This document shows positions 11,206 through 21,716 of a DNA stretch of 64,000 nucleotides, piece after piece (the stretch's first letter is position 1; the number at the start of each line of letters is the position of its first letter). Made by a program: the position numbers and the translations under genes. Origin of the DNA: Cryptomeria japonica (Eukaryota > Streptophyta > Pinopsida > Cupressales > Cupressaceae); NCBI RefSeq assembly GCF_030272615.1, contig NC_081415.1, positions 232,443,303 through 232,507,302 of the forward strand, read 5' to 3'. The notes below the pieces were generated by a model. It was not told where the DNA came from, made no database searches, and was given only the letters and a program-made list of their open reading frames with translations.

Positions 11206-12926
11206 TCCAATAAGCATTCTTGTTAATCTTTTTTTTGATCTGAAAAATTCATATGTATTAACCTTTATTCGTTCAATTTCCTCTTCAGTTTCTTTTGGTT
11301 GTAAGTGTTTAAGTTTATAATCAATAAATTCTTTATCTAGGTTGATTGCCGCTTGCCACCTTGCATCAATCAAATTATATAAAGAATCTAGAATCTCCCC
11401 TTGCAGCTCAATAAGGGCTTTGCTATATTTATTCATACTGAAGATGACTGCATCTTCAATCTCCCTTTGTTGACTTTCAGATATGAACAAACAATGTATT
11501 CAAACCTTTGTATATCCCATACTCCTTAATTATTTGAACCATTCTACTGAAAGAATCTTCTAATGTAAATCGTTTCTTAGATACTTTACCTTTACCAATA
11601 GTCTTTTTCTTATTAGCACTTGCCCTTAGTGCTCTCTTATCTTATTCTGATTCTATCCCCTCTACATCTGTCACCAGTTTGTAAGCCTTTTCCTTCTTAA
11701 TTTTACCAGTTTGGTAGGCACAACAAGAGGTTCAACAAATTTACCTTTCCTCTGAAAGTGTATTTTAGAGGGTTTACCTCTTTGGGATTTAGCGGGCTTT
11801 ACCTTTGTTTCTTCTACCTTCTTCTTTTATGCTGCTTTGGCTACTCTTTTCTTACCAGTTGGTACACTAGAAGTTCTACCTTGTTTAGCCTCATGTTTGG
11901 CTCTTGCTACTTCTATATGTTTCTTAGTGAATCCGACCTATTCAACAAAGGCCTCCACCTCTTTCCCTACTTTCTTTTCTATTACCGGTTGCTACAATTC
12001 TGAGTGTACTTGAAGTAGTTTCGCCTTATAGGTTCCAAACCTTTCAACAGTGGTATCGACCGATTGTTCTAGCAAATGATTAGCATAAGCAATGAGTAGA
12101 TCATTGTGTACTTCATATCCCATGGGCATTACCCATGTGCTCCTAGGAATCATAGCCTCCATCATGCATGTATCTATATCTACCATAAAACAAATGGAAT
12201 CCTCATAGCGATTGACTACTTCTACCGATATGCATTCCCTAGCATGCATTTTCTTTTGAAATTTCTTGGAATATCCCCATGAAACATCATCAAACTTTTC
12301 TTTCAGCATCCTAATATTGTTCTTCATTTGTAGTAGGGCAGGTGAACCGGTTATTCACCGAACATCTCCAATATCGAGAAAAAAAAAATTGAAAATAGAA
12401 AAACAATCCCAAAATAAGTTGTCTAAATTTAAATCTCATCTTCTTGTCCTTCTTCATAGCTTCTGAATTTGCCATTAATTGGCTTCTTAATGCTTTTGCA
12501 AGATCATAGTCCACATTCTCCTTTACCATTCGATATGCAGTGTGTATTGTTGTTGCCGGTATACTATTCATTTTGCTTGAATAGAAGATTCTATAACCAA
12601 TTACCATTGATGCAAATTTTAATTGCTGGATCATTAATATCATTCACAGTCATGGCCCTTATATACCATCTAGATCATGTTATCTTCTCAACATCATTTT
12701 TAGGTATTAACCTCAGCAATGGTACTTCACCAGTTGAGGAGAATCCAGTTTACTACATGGATTTCTTCCTTTGTTATCTTATGAGGTCTATCGAGCCACA
12801 TGAACTAATCATGAATCCATCTTAAAATAAATCTCACTAACCCATCATCAAAATCATTAATGAAATTTATTGCATGATGAAACCCTTTGTCAACGACGCT
12901 TCCAAAATGTTCTTTTAGTATCCCTT

Positions 12927-14025
12927 TGGTGTAGGAGCACCTAACACAAAAGCACAAAAGGAGTCTATAAGAGGATAAAGATCAATTCATAAGTATATTC
13001 AATTACATTTTCATTTGTAATGTCATTTTGAGTCAATATGAATCAATATGTAAGGCTAAAAGAGCCCATTGTAATGAGTTGTCCACGTTGTCCTAATAAG
13101 GTCTTGAATTAGTCATTTGGTAAAATTTGTATAAAATATCCTTGGAGGGATAAGATGGTGACAAAAATATATTATTATTCCATCCTAATATGTTTTGAAG
13201 GTTATTTTGAAGGTTTAAAGTCATTTGAGTCAAAAGTTGTAAAAGTTGTAAAATGCAACTTTTCAAAAGTTGTAAAAAGACCAAAATGGGAAGTTGTATG
13301 GTCATAAGAGGAAGTTGGGTAGTTGTAACTTCCATGTGAAGATTAAAAGGCTATAAAACCTCTATAATGGTCTTTCATAAGAGGATGTAAAAATTGGAGA
13401 AGTAATTGGAAAGCATTGGAAACATTTTGGTATCATATTTTCATTGTTTTCAATCTCTTGTTTTGTGATCTTGGAAGTTTTTCCTCTTGTTTCCAGGCCT
13501 AGCACTGCCATGTATAGCCTAGAAACGAGTGTATTTCCATAATTATAGTGTATTATATTGAATAATGGTTCCATTTCTTTTGGTTTGAGTTTATTTTATT
13601 TAGTTTTCATAAAGTTATGAATGTTTTGGTGAAAACCATTTGGAACTACCCAAAACCCTGGTTCACAGCGACCAGTTTTGGTACAATCATCACAACTTTT
13701 TATTTCACCATTGGATCTTTATATAATTTGGAGGAAAATTTTATAACTAGAGTTTATAGAATCTGACTGGAGGGATTGTTTGGTTGATTAATATTTTAAT
13801 AGTTATTAATGATTGTTCATGACTGTAATTTCATGACCAGAATAGAGTAAATTTCATAGTTTGGACAAATTCTTGGTTTTCATTTGCAAGAAATGAATAG
13901 ATGAAGGGTTTAAATGATTCAGGTTTAATGCATGATACATGGATATACAATCATTATGGATTGATATATATGGAGAATATTTGATAATGGTTATTTGATT
14001 GATGTTTTCATGATGCTCTGCATCA
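12927..14025 (+). mobile_element. Solo LTR (1.1 kb) with TSD CCCTT, inserted in ORF X
   Basis: It starts TGGTGTAGGAGCACCT and ends CTCTGCATCA, near-inverted termini. CCCTT occurs at 12922-12926 and 14026-14030. A promoter-like GCTATAAAAC lies at 13350-13359. Excising one TSD copy plus the LTR restores a continuous frame in ORF X, independent proof of insertion. The same terminal sequences, in the opposite orientation, bound the insertion at 50628-52147. Internal genes are absent, so this is the product of LTR-LTR recombination. Confidence 0.85.
13350..13359 (+). promoter_or_regulatory. TATA-like box in the solo LTR
   Basis: GCTATAAAAC lies in the first half of the LTR at a position consistent with a U3 promoter; the R region would start about 30 bp downstream. 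Confidence 0.45.
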
Positions 14026-14249
14026 CCCTTTCTCATCACATAAAGATTTGTACTAATTAAAAATAGAAATCACACCCATATCCTCAAGTTTGCAATGATA
14101 AAAGGATCTTACATCTTCTACATATAAAACTCCATTCGGTACACCAGATAGGGCACCGACAAGGTTTGTTTCCTCAGACTTATATGGATGTCTTTTAACT
14201 TCTGGTCTTGCCCTCTCAGTCACATTGACAAGGTGAGGTGTATCCATTT

Positions 14250-14724
14250 CAAATATGCAAGTCACCAAGCAAGGAGTAGGATTTCTCAGATAAATAGCTT
14301 TTTTGCTTCAATACTATGGTTTCCAACCATAAAAAACTTTCAATACTCGATCACCAATTCAAACTTCACTCTGATTGCTTCAAATTGCTGGTAAATGGTT
14401 TGAATGCTACTAACACAAACTTTTCTCTGCTCTACTCACTCACCAAGTGCACTCAAGATCGCAATATAACAAATGAAATTCAAAATGTTCTTTTTATTTG
14501 CACTTTATCTACCGCAATAAATGCATTTACCGACAAAACCCTAAAACACCTTAAAACACTCTAAAGCATATTATCGGTTGCAAAACTATATGTTATTTAC
14601 TGATTATGATCCAGAAACACATCAAAACATCAAAATGCATCAGAATATATAGATTTAACTTACAGTACTTAATCTAGGGATTCATCTCAAGATTTAACAT
14701 TATGTACACCCCAAGTTGTAGAAA
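14250..14724. other. Non-coding gap between gag-like gene and ORF X
   Basis: No ORF with protein-like composition on the minus strand. It may contain the promoter or leader of ORF X. Nothing more specific can be seen. Confidence 0.45.
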
Positions 14725-16072
14725 CAACTTAGTTTCTTGGAGATGGATTCTCCACATTAGGTGAAGAATCTGATTCCTCAAATGTTTTGTCATCACTCTT
14801 CTTCTTCCGAGTTCTATTCATCTTAGCTCTGGTTTCTTCAATATCAACTTTCTGCTTTCCTTTCCGGTCTCCAAGATGATTCACTGGTTGGCTCTTTTGT
14901 GTTCTTCAAAACTTGGCAATGCGTCCCAATTTATCATAATGATAGCATGCCATTCCAGATGCTCTCCAAGGTCCTACATTGACTCTTCATGTTCTTCTTC
15001 TGCAGTTCATTGACACATGTCCAAAATTGTTGCAGATTGAAAAAATCACATTGACTCTCTTCTCCATCTCATAAGGACTAGACTAGTTAACATAGGGTCT
15101 TTGCCAATTTGTGATCCTTTGGTCATTGAAATTCCTTCTCCAATTAGCAACAGATCTTGGATTCATATGAGATGTTGGATAATTAGTTCCATACCTGCAT
15201 TCAATAGATCTATACCCATACATGTTGCATGTATAATAGTAACTTTCAAATTTCTTAGGCACATATCTAGTATTAGGTTTATAACTAGTATTAGCATCAA
15301 ATATGCTTCTACAAATATTAGCAGTATGTCCTGGTTTATGACAATTAAAACAAACAGATTTGTAAGCTTTCTTACTGGTAGGCTTCTGAGCCTTAGGAGT
15401 TGTTTTACCTTCATGCATGTTGCTCTTGGTACTGGAAGGTTCACCCTTGTCAAATTTATTGTATCATAACCCAAATGTATCACCTTTCATCCTCTGAGAT
15501 TGGATCTGTTCATCCAGCATAGATGAACTCTTGTTCAATTTATCAAACTTCTCATTGGCCTCAACAAGTTCCTTTGTAAGATCTTCATTTCTTTTCATGA
15601 GGGTCTCTCTAAGAGACATTGCAATTTCAATATTTGACTGTATTCCTTGTTTTTCCTCTTTCTCCTCATGCCAATGTTCATACAAAGTAGCATTACCCTG
15701 CTTAATCTTAAAGATTTCATGCTCTTTATCTCGGATCTGATCTTCAACATTTCTTCTAGCTTCAAGTTCCTCACTCATCCGAATTGTAAGTGCTTCCAGC
15801 TCTCTTCTCAAGTTAGTCTTCTCACCATTCATCTTCTCCACTTCTTCAACCAATGCATCAATGTTCGCCTCCTCTGAAGAACTGTTGTTCAAGATCTCCA
15901 TCAATTGTTCAGTCAGTTCTTTCATTTTAGCTAGTGATGTCTTGTACTTGCCTCTTACGGTTTCTAACTCTCCCTTGGTTTCAACAAGTTCCTTAGCCAT
16001 TTGTTTGTAACTCATTCCTTCACCCATATTTTCCTTAGGATTAGAGATCCCTTCTAAGTGGTTAATCCTTAA
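14725..16072 (-). pseudogene. Gag-like gene with coiled coil and four zinc-knuckle units
   Basis: One frame starts just after the primer-binding site; the first good ATG is at 16027 (MGEGMSYKQMAKEL). The first ~185 residues are Glu/Lys/Leu-rich with heptad-like spacing, a likely coiled coil. Four CCHC-like units follow: CFNCHKPGHTANIC (about 15355-15310), a degenerate TCNMYGYRSIEC (about 15235), SICNNFGHVSMNC lacking its first Cys (about 15025), and CYHYDKLGRIAKF with several ligands lost (about 14940). The Lys-rich tail ends at TAA/TAG near 14725. In-frame stops lie near 15470, 15085 and in the last knuckle. Zinc knuckles bind RNA during packaging. The usual N-terminal copia gag domain is not evident. 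Confidence 0.78.
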
Positions 16073-16081
16073 GGGAGTCTA

Positions 16082-16095
16082 GCTCTAATACCAAT
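16082..16095 (-). promoter_or_regulatory. Primer-binding site, initiator tRNA-Met type
   Basis: On the minus strand ATTGGTATTAGAGC follows the LTR end CATCA directly. It differs by one base from the common plant copia site TGGTATCAGAGC (C to T). Confidence 0.85.
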
Positions 16096-17349
16096 TGATG
16101 AACTTATAAGGCACTGAGAGGGGGGGTGAATCAGTGCAAGTAAAAACAATACAAATCTGATTATAAATTTTACCAACTTAAAACTCAATAGGATTATAAG
16201 GAATAACACCAAGTATGCAATCACCACATAAAGCATAAACCACATGACACAAGAGTTTAGATGTGGAAAACCCAAATGGGAAAAACCACGGTGGGAGTTA
16301 GTACCCACAAGATCCACTATCTACAGTATAGAGATTTGACCCGTTAAGGTCTATAACATTGGGTTAGGGGCACACCCTGTTAGGAGTGTCTAAGCCAGGT
16401 TAAGAGATTTACAAAAGGCTTGTGAGGACCAGCCCTGCTAGGAGCTACCCAAGTTATTGGGATTTTCAAACACAAGTTAATATGTCACTTGGTTAGAGGA
16501 TTTAATGATCAGACTTGTTAGGATCTGAATGCACCCTGTTAGGAGTGACCTTGTAAGAGGATTTTCTTGCTACAATTGTTAGGGAGACAACAAGTACAAA
16601 TGATCTCAGTATAACACCTTTTGTGTCTGATAAGATCCACTTCAAAATATTACAACATCACATACACTTCATCTCTCAACTCCTCTGATCATCATACTAT
16701 CAGAAAATATAAAATTTGCTAATATCTCTCACACTATCAAGCTCATACACTTATACCCTTTCATACCTTATCACACATTTAAAATAATCATAAGGTCAGC
16801 TAGAACCTTGTTAAAATTCTCTAGGTTCAATGCATCTAGACAATCTTGCATTGTATGCTCTAGTTATGTCAGTCATCGACATAAAAAATCCAATTTTGTG
16901 TCATTTTACTGATCTGAGTGATTTTCATCACTACCGGTTAAGACTTCATCAACTAATTTGTTCAATCAAACAAATCTCTTTCGCTTGATCGAATCTATAC
17001 ATGCGGTCATGAACATATCTCCATCTAATAGTCTTCAATGCTACTGCATAACTAAATCATCTCATTCTTCATGATTTTCACGTACCGGTTATTGGAATGT
17101 AACATTGTCAGTCTTTTACCAGTTGAAGTCTTAATAACCGATTCTGATAAAAACTATCTATGCTAACCGGTTAAGCCTTGTCAATTGAGATGTAGGACTT
17201 AGATGAATTAAAGAAATATAGTTGCCATCAATGACAACATATAGATTAGTCATCACACATAAATCTAATCTCAATACACAATAGACATAAACCAGTTGAA
17301 TCAAGCAAACACACATTACCGGTTTAGTACAAATGATCAAATGCCAACA
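16096..17349 (-). repeat. 5' LTR of the gag/ORF X element
   Basis: Minus-strand start TGTTGGCATTTGATC at 17349; end ...GTTCATCA at 16096, followed by the primer-binding site. Near the 3' end it carries the GATTCACCCCCCCTCTCAGT block also seen near the ends of the other copia LTRs here. The middle (16330-16570) has degenerate repeats around CCCTGTTAGGAGTGACC; similar repeats occur in the minus-strand LTR at 55870-57385, so the two LTRs are related. Length 1254 bp. TG/CA termini are intact. Confidence 0.85.
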
Positions 17350-17472
17350 AGTCAACTAGTTGAAGAGACTTTGATTATCGATATTTCTCAATTATTAATA
17401 TAATTCTTAGAATGTTATTGTAAGGACACAAGTGGTCACATGGAAAAATCAAGACCACGTATCAAGTGATGA

Positions 17473-17752
17473 ACCATGATCCATTGGCTAGAAAAGTATG
17501 TTATGCTATTGGTTCATGGGGAAGGAGAGAGGGAACATGGAGTCCATGGGCTAGCAAGCCATGTTTTTCTAGATGATCCATGTGATAGAGAGGGAAGGAA
17601 CATGGATTCAACTGGCTAGCAAGGTGTTTTATGCTAGGTGATCTATGAAATTATAGTTTGTCATGGGTCAACAAGTTGTGTTATGTTGTGTGATTTGTGT
17701 TGAAAGAGAAAGGAAGAGTCAAAATAGTCTAGCAAGCTAAGTTATGATAGTT
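17473..17752. repeat. Degenerate ~60-65-bp tandem repeat, about 5 copies
   Basis: Units around CATGGA..CA..TGGCTAGCAAG..TGTTATGCTAGGTGATC recur near 17473, 17535, 17601, 17660 and 17717. GGCTAGCAAG is the best-kept part. Confidence 0.6.
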
Positions 17753-17900
17753 CCACTCATCTTGAAAAAGGGGTGCCAAGAAAAGTTTTCTTATTATAAG
17801 GCAATTGATCTATGCAAATTGAAAGGAAATCTTTTTCCAAGAAATGCTTTCTTATCACAAGGAAAGCAACTGAAAAGGTTTTTTTAGGACACTACAACAA

Positions 17901-18172
17901 GGATAACCAAACAAAGAATTGTATGCAAGAAAACTCTAGAAAATAAATTGAAAAAGGATAACTAAGAAAAAAATTGTATGCAAGGGAATTCACAATATGA
18001 ATTGAACAAGGATAACCAAGGAAAGAATTGTATGCAAGGGAATATACAACATACATTGAAATAGGATTGCCAAGAAAAGCATTTTTTGCAAGGAAATCTA
18101 CAATATAAATTGAAAAAGGATAACCAAGAAAACCATTGTATGAAAAGAAATCCACAACATAAATTAAAAATA
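17901..18172. repeat. 54-bp minisatellite, 5 copies
   Basis: Units begin GGATAACCAA or a variant at 17901, 17956, 18010, 18064 and 18118, so the period is 54-55 bp. Each has an AATTGTATGCAAG-like core. Because 54 is 18 codons, the minus strand stays open (18218-17892) with an 18-residue hydrophobic repeat (FLGYPFSIYIVDFLAKNA and variants). No other sign that it is translated. Confidence 0.85.
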
Positions 18173-18560
18173 AGAAACAAGTAGGCCACATGTATGCTCC
18201 CCCTTTTGATGTCAACATAGTGCTATGTTAACATCTAAAGGTAGAAATGAGAGACAAGGATAAACACCTTCAACACCAAGGAGATATCCTTTAATAAACA
18301 ATATACATAACTCCAAGAAAAAGAGGCATCCCTCTTTTGAAACATAGAAGAGATAGTTGTACAAGAAGTATCTTGCAACAAGTGTAAAGGGATATTTTTG
18401 AAGGATGAATAATGAAAGGAGGAAGAGATATTTTCTTAAAGATATGTAACCCCAAAAATAGAGATCTTTAATAAAGATGAAATCTTTGAAAGGGGAAGGA
18501 AACTAAGAGTACACACCTTCCCCATTTCTAGGAAAAGTGGATTCTTAGTGAAGGATTACA

Positions 18561-18785
18561 TGTTGGGAAAATGGTGTCTCAACCTTGCATTTAAATGAGG
18601 TTATTATTTATAGTAAGTTTTCATTTCAGCATGAAATGGTGAAAAATTCTCCCCAAAGCTTCTGGTTGGCTAGATAAGCATTTCGGTAAAGTTTCATGAC
18701 AAGATCACAACTAGTTTTGAAGACATTAAAGTTTCCAGTTTGGAGGGGTTCAATGAAAGGTTTAAACTTAATTTTGAGGAATTTA
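18561..18785 (+). repeat. 5' LTR remnant of the rearranged copia element
   Basis: Matches the 3' LTR from its first base (TGTTGGGAAAATGGTGTCTC) with scattered substitutions. Similarity ends abruptly after TTAATTTTGAGGA near 18780, where the inverted gag fragment begins. Confidence 0.85.
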
Positions 18786-19110
18786 GAGAGTCTGTAATTT
18801 GTCCACCCTCTTCCATCTTCAAGGAATACAATTTCTTCCTCAATAAAATCTAATTTAATAAAGATTTTGCTTGATACATTTCACTAAGCTTAGTCCATAC
18901 TATATTTGTAGAGTTTTCTTCATGGACAATTGATCAGAATAGAGTCTGCCAGACATAGTCTGATTAGACCCTTGGCTTTTCGGTCCATAAAATCATATTG
19001 AGCTGCCTTTGTGGGATTTGAGGGCCTTTAGACATTCGCATCAACAACATCCCACTGTTACTACTTATCAAGTTGCCATTAGTTTTATGTTCAAAGTTCC
19101 CACAAATTTA
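18786..19110 (-). pseudogene. Inverted copia gag fragment
   Basis: On the minus strand the fragment reads as a copia gag central region: TNIVWTKLSEMYQAKSLLN followed by LLRKKLYSLKMEEGGQI, with stops. This is the usual W..L...Y..KS.. / L..K....M.EG layout of copia gag. It lies opposite to the element's pol. A near-identical ~20-bp word (AATTTAGAGA-TCTGTAAT) at 18781 and 19109 bounds the segment. It explains the loss of the 5' LTR end and leader. Confidence 0.65.
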
Positions 19111-19662
19111 GAGATTCTGTAATGAATGGTTGAGTTGCAGAGTGGAAATAAAATTAAATGTTTGAGGACTGATAATGGTGGTGAATTTTGCTCCAATGAT
19201 TTTGATAGATTTTGTAAAGATTGTTGCATTAATAGACAAACAGCAACTCTATATATTCCACAACAAAATGGAGTTACAGAAAGAATGAACAAGACACAGA
19301 TGGAGAAGGCCAGGAGTATGTCGAGTGGTGCTGGTGTAGAACAAAATTTTTGGGCTGAAGTTGTTGCCATTGCTTGCTACCTGATTAACAAGTCTCCTAC
19401 ATCGGCCCTTGTTGATAAAATGCCTATGGAAGCATGGTTGGGTCACAAGCCTTCATTGAGACATCTTAGAGTTTTTGGTTGCAAGGAAAATGCACACGTG
19501 CCAAAGGAGAAGTAGACAAAGTTGGAGAACAAGGCTGTGAAATGTATCTTCATCGGGTAAAATTATGGTGTGAAAGGATACAAGCTTTGGGACCCTGTTG
19601 CACAAAAGGTAATTCATAGTAGAAGTAGTATTTTTATACAAATTAAGTCTCCTTCTATACAA
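19111..19662 (+). pseudogene. Copia integrase fragment (C-terminal part of the core)
   Basis: Contains CLRTDNGGEF (second catalytic Asp), IPQQNGVTERMN (catalytic Glu), FWAEVVAIACYLINKSP and the LRVFGC block. A TAG at 19513-19515 and another at 19558 break the frame. The zinc-binding and first-Asp regions are gone. The reading ends just before the LINE fragment. Role in an intact element: cDNA integration. Confidence 0.9.
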
Positions 19663-20157
19663 ATTAAATGCTGCAAAAAATCAGGGATTTTCTTTTAAGA
19701 TGGATATGTCTACAGCCTATGATAGAGTGAATTGGAAATTCCTTTTCAGAATTATGAAAGCTTTTGGGTTTGGGGAAAAGGTGATTCAACTTTTCTCTCA
19801 GTTGATTGGAACTTCCACCTCTACAGTTATTGTTAATGGATCCCCTTCCATTTTCTTCAAAAGTTCTAGAGGTCTTAGACAAGGGGATCCCATCTCTCCT
19901 ATCTTGTTCACTATTTTAGCTAAAAGCTTGGGTATATTTATTATAAGAAATGTGGAAGATGGAAACCTCAAAGGCCTTAAACCATCATCTTCCAACATAA
20001 CATGTACTCATGAACAGTTTGTTGATGATTCGATTACTATGGGGGAAGCTATCATTAGGGAAGCGAGAAATATGAAGAGTGTTATGGATTCCTATGAATC
20101 TGCTTCTGGTCAAAAAATCAATTGGGATAAAAGTTATTTGTTCTGGAAGAATAAATG
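19663..20157 (+). pseudogene. LINE (L1-type) reverse transcriptase fragment inside copia pol
   Basis: An open stretch without a stop reads NQGFSFKMDMSTAYDRVNW, then RGLRQGDPISPILFTILA, QFVDDSITMGEA and SASGQKINWDKS. These are the non-LTR RT blocks: D-x-x-AYD, RQGDPLSP-like, and the F-x-DD catalytic loop with FVDD where FADD is usual. It replaces the linker normally found between copia integrase and RT and has the same orientation. The copia RT starts at the next bases (EALKKNDTWDLVP, in a different frame). No target duplication or poly-A marks a simple LINE insertion. Confidence 0.9.
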
Positions 20158-21250
20158 GAAGCTTTGAAAAAGAATGACACATGGGATCTTGTACCATTGC
20201 CTAAAGGATGGAAACCTATTGGTTGTAAATGGGTGTTCAAGAAAAAGATTGGTTCAGATGGAAGCATTGAGAAGTATAAAGCGAGGTTGGTTGCAAAAGG
20301 CTACTCTCAAGTTGAGGGTGTTGATTATGGTGAGATATTTTCTCCTGTTGCAAAAATGACATCCATTAGATTTTTTCTTTCTATTGTTGTTGCTTATGAT
20401 TTAGAGTTTGAGCAAATGGATGTGCAAACTACTTTCCTTCATGGTGATTCGGAGGAGGGTATTTATATGACACAACCATAGCACTATGTTGTAAAAGGTA
20501 AAAGTAATTTGGTTTGTAAATTAAGGAAATCCCCGTATGGCCTCAAATAGACTCCTAGGATGTGGTACCAAAAAATTGATACATGTGTGTTGAGTTTGGG
20601 ATTTGAGCGTTCTAAATTAGATTATTGTGTTTATTATAAATCTGATGGTGATCATTTCCTATACATTGGATTATATGTTGATGATATGTTATTCATTGGT
20701 AAAGGGAAAGGTATGATTTTAGAAATAAAGTCTTAGTTCGCTACTAATTTGAATAAAAGATCTTGGTACAGAAAAGCACATTCTTGGGATGGAAATTAGA
20801 AGAGATAGAGAGAATGAAAAGCTATGGCCAGGCCAGAGTAAGTATGTAAATTCAGTATTATAGAGGTTCAACATGCATGATTGTAGACCATTGTGTGTTC
20901 CTTTTATAATTGGAACACAATTATCTGTTGCAGATTGTCCTACATCCCCATCGGAGATGGAAGACATGAGAAGAGTGCCTTAAAAGTGTGCAGTTGGAAG
21001 TTTGATGTATGCTATGGTCTGTACTAGACCAAACATTTCCCAAGCAGTGGGAGTTCTTTCTAGATATAGGTCTAATTCTGGTAGAGTTTATTGAGATGCA
21101 GTCAAAAGAGTCTTCAAATATTTGAAGGGTACCTTAGAGTATTCTTTGTATTATCATGGTAATTTAGTTGGAGATGTGATTTCTCTTGATATTCATGGTT
21201 ATGTGGATTTAGACTAGGCAGGTGATATTGATAGAAGAAGATCCACTAGT
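20158..21250 (+). pseudogene. Copia reverse transcriptase
   Basis: Begins ALKKNDTWDLVPLPKGWK and continues CKWVFKKKIGSDGSIEKYKARLVAKGYSQ, QMDVQTTFLHGD, and the catalytic YVDDM at about 20671. Stops at 20479, 20548 and 20734 are TAG at codons expected to be Gln or similar. A frameshift near 20750 is followed by the thumb region (LGMEIRRDR, GSLMYAMVCTRPNI) in another frame with more stops. Dead copy. Confidence 0.88.
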
Positions 21251-21661
21251 GCTTATGTGTTTACTTTATTTGGTGGTGCAATTAGTTGGATGAGTAAGCG
21301 ACAGGCTATGGTTGATTTGTCCACTACTAAAGAAGAGTATATGGCATCTACTCATGCTTGTAAAGAATCCATTTGGCTTAAGAGACTATGTTCAGACATT
21401 AGAATGAAACAAGGAGTCGTGACAGTTTATTGTGACTATTAGAGTACGATCCGCATAGCTAAGAACTTGACATTTCGTGCCCAGACGAAGAAAATTAATG
21501 TTCAATATCATTTTGTCAGAGATATAGTCAAAGATGGCAGGGCAAAGCTGGTTAAGGTAGAGACTTTGATGAATGTTACAAATTCTTTAACTATGGCTAT
21601 GAGCACAAAGAAGTTTAGATGGTGTTCAGATTCTATGGGTCTTATGGCTCCTATAAATTGA
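21228..21661 (+). pseudogene. Copia RNase H
   Basis: [21 protein letters not shown], then [23 protein letters not shown]-stop-STIRIAKNLTF and HFVRDIV form the copia RNase H order. One internal TAG lies at 21440. The natural end is near 21661, 40-50 bp before the polypurine tract, the normal spacing. Confidence 0.88.
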
Positions 21662-21702
21662 TTCATTGTGTTGATACTCCCTTTTCTCTTGCAAGGTGTT
21701 CG

Positions 21703-21716
21703 ACAAGTGGGAGATT
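21703..21716 (+). promoter_or_regulatory. Polypurine tract of the rearranged copia element
   Basis: GACAAGTGGGAGATT lies directly before the LTR start TGTTGGG; the AAGTGGGAGA core is common in plant copia elements. Confidence 0.8.

Larger units (their letters stand above)
11200..14247 (-). pseudogene. ORF X: long unrecognised TE-associated protein gene, split by a solo LTR
   Basis: The N-terminal part starts at ATG 14247-14245 (MDTPHLVNVTERARPEVK) and is open for 64 codons to a TAG. The same frame then runs into the downstream part if the solo LTR at 12927-14025 and one copy of its duplication are taken out. The next part (about 12915-12310) includes AINFINDFDDGLVRF, WLDRPHKITKEEI and KFASMVIGYRIFYSSKM. 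It is followed by DVSWGYSKKFQKKM and ICFMVDIDTCMMEA (12327-11992), a Lys-rich tail (to about 11650) and a helical C-terminus (11490-11200). Damage includes stops, a frameshift near 12740, another near 12627, and one in a T-run near 12375. Length would be roughly 650-700 codons. I cannot assign a family; the Lys-rich tail and position suggest a retrotransposon accessory protein. The 5' start is the first ATG after an in-frame stop near 14308. Confidence 0.55.
11200..17349 (-). mobile_element. LTR retrotransposon with gag-like ORF and ORF X, no pol seen
   Basis: On the minus strand: an LTR (17349-16096), a tRNA-Met-type primer-binding site (16095-16082), a gag-like gene (to about 14725), roughly 480 bp of non-coding DNA, and a long unrecognised gene (14247-11200). 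Neither RT nor integrase is found. The 3' LTR is missing, apparently truncated where it meets the Tat LTR. The simplest reading is a non-autonomous element in which ORF X takes the place of pol. The alternative is that gag and ORF X come from two adjoining elements; no target duplication settles this. Confidence 0.55.
17350..18560. other. Repeat-bearing flank, no gene
   Basis: No coding region is supported. It holds two minisatellites (listed separately) and ends at the TTACA duplication of the next copia element. It may be continuation of the DNA into which the gag/ORF X element inserted. Confidence 0.4.

Noticed and set aside
16069-16317. 82-codon hydrophobic minus-strand ORF at the LTR/primer-binding-site junction
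   Set aside because: It covers the LTR end and the primer-binding site, which explain the sequence; it runs into no gag domain.
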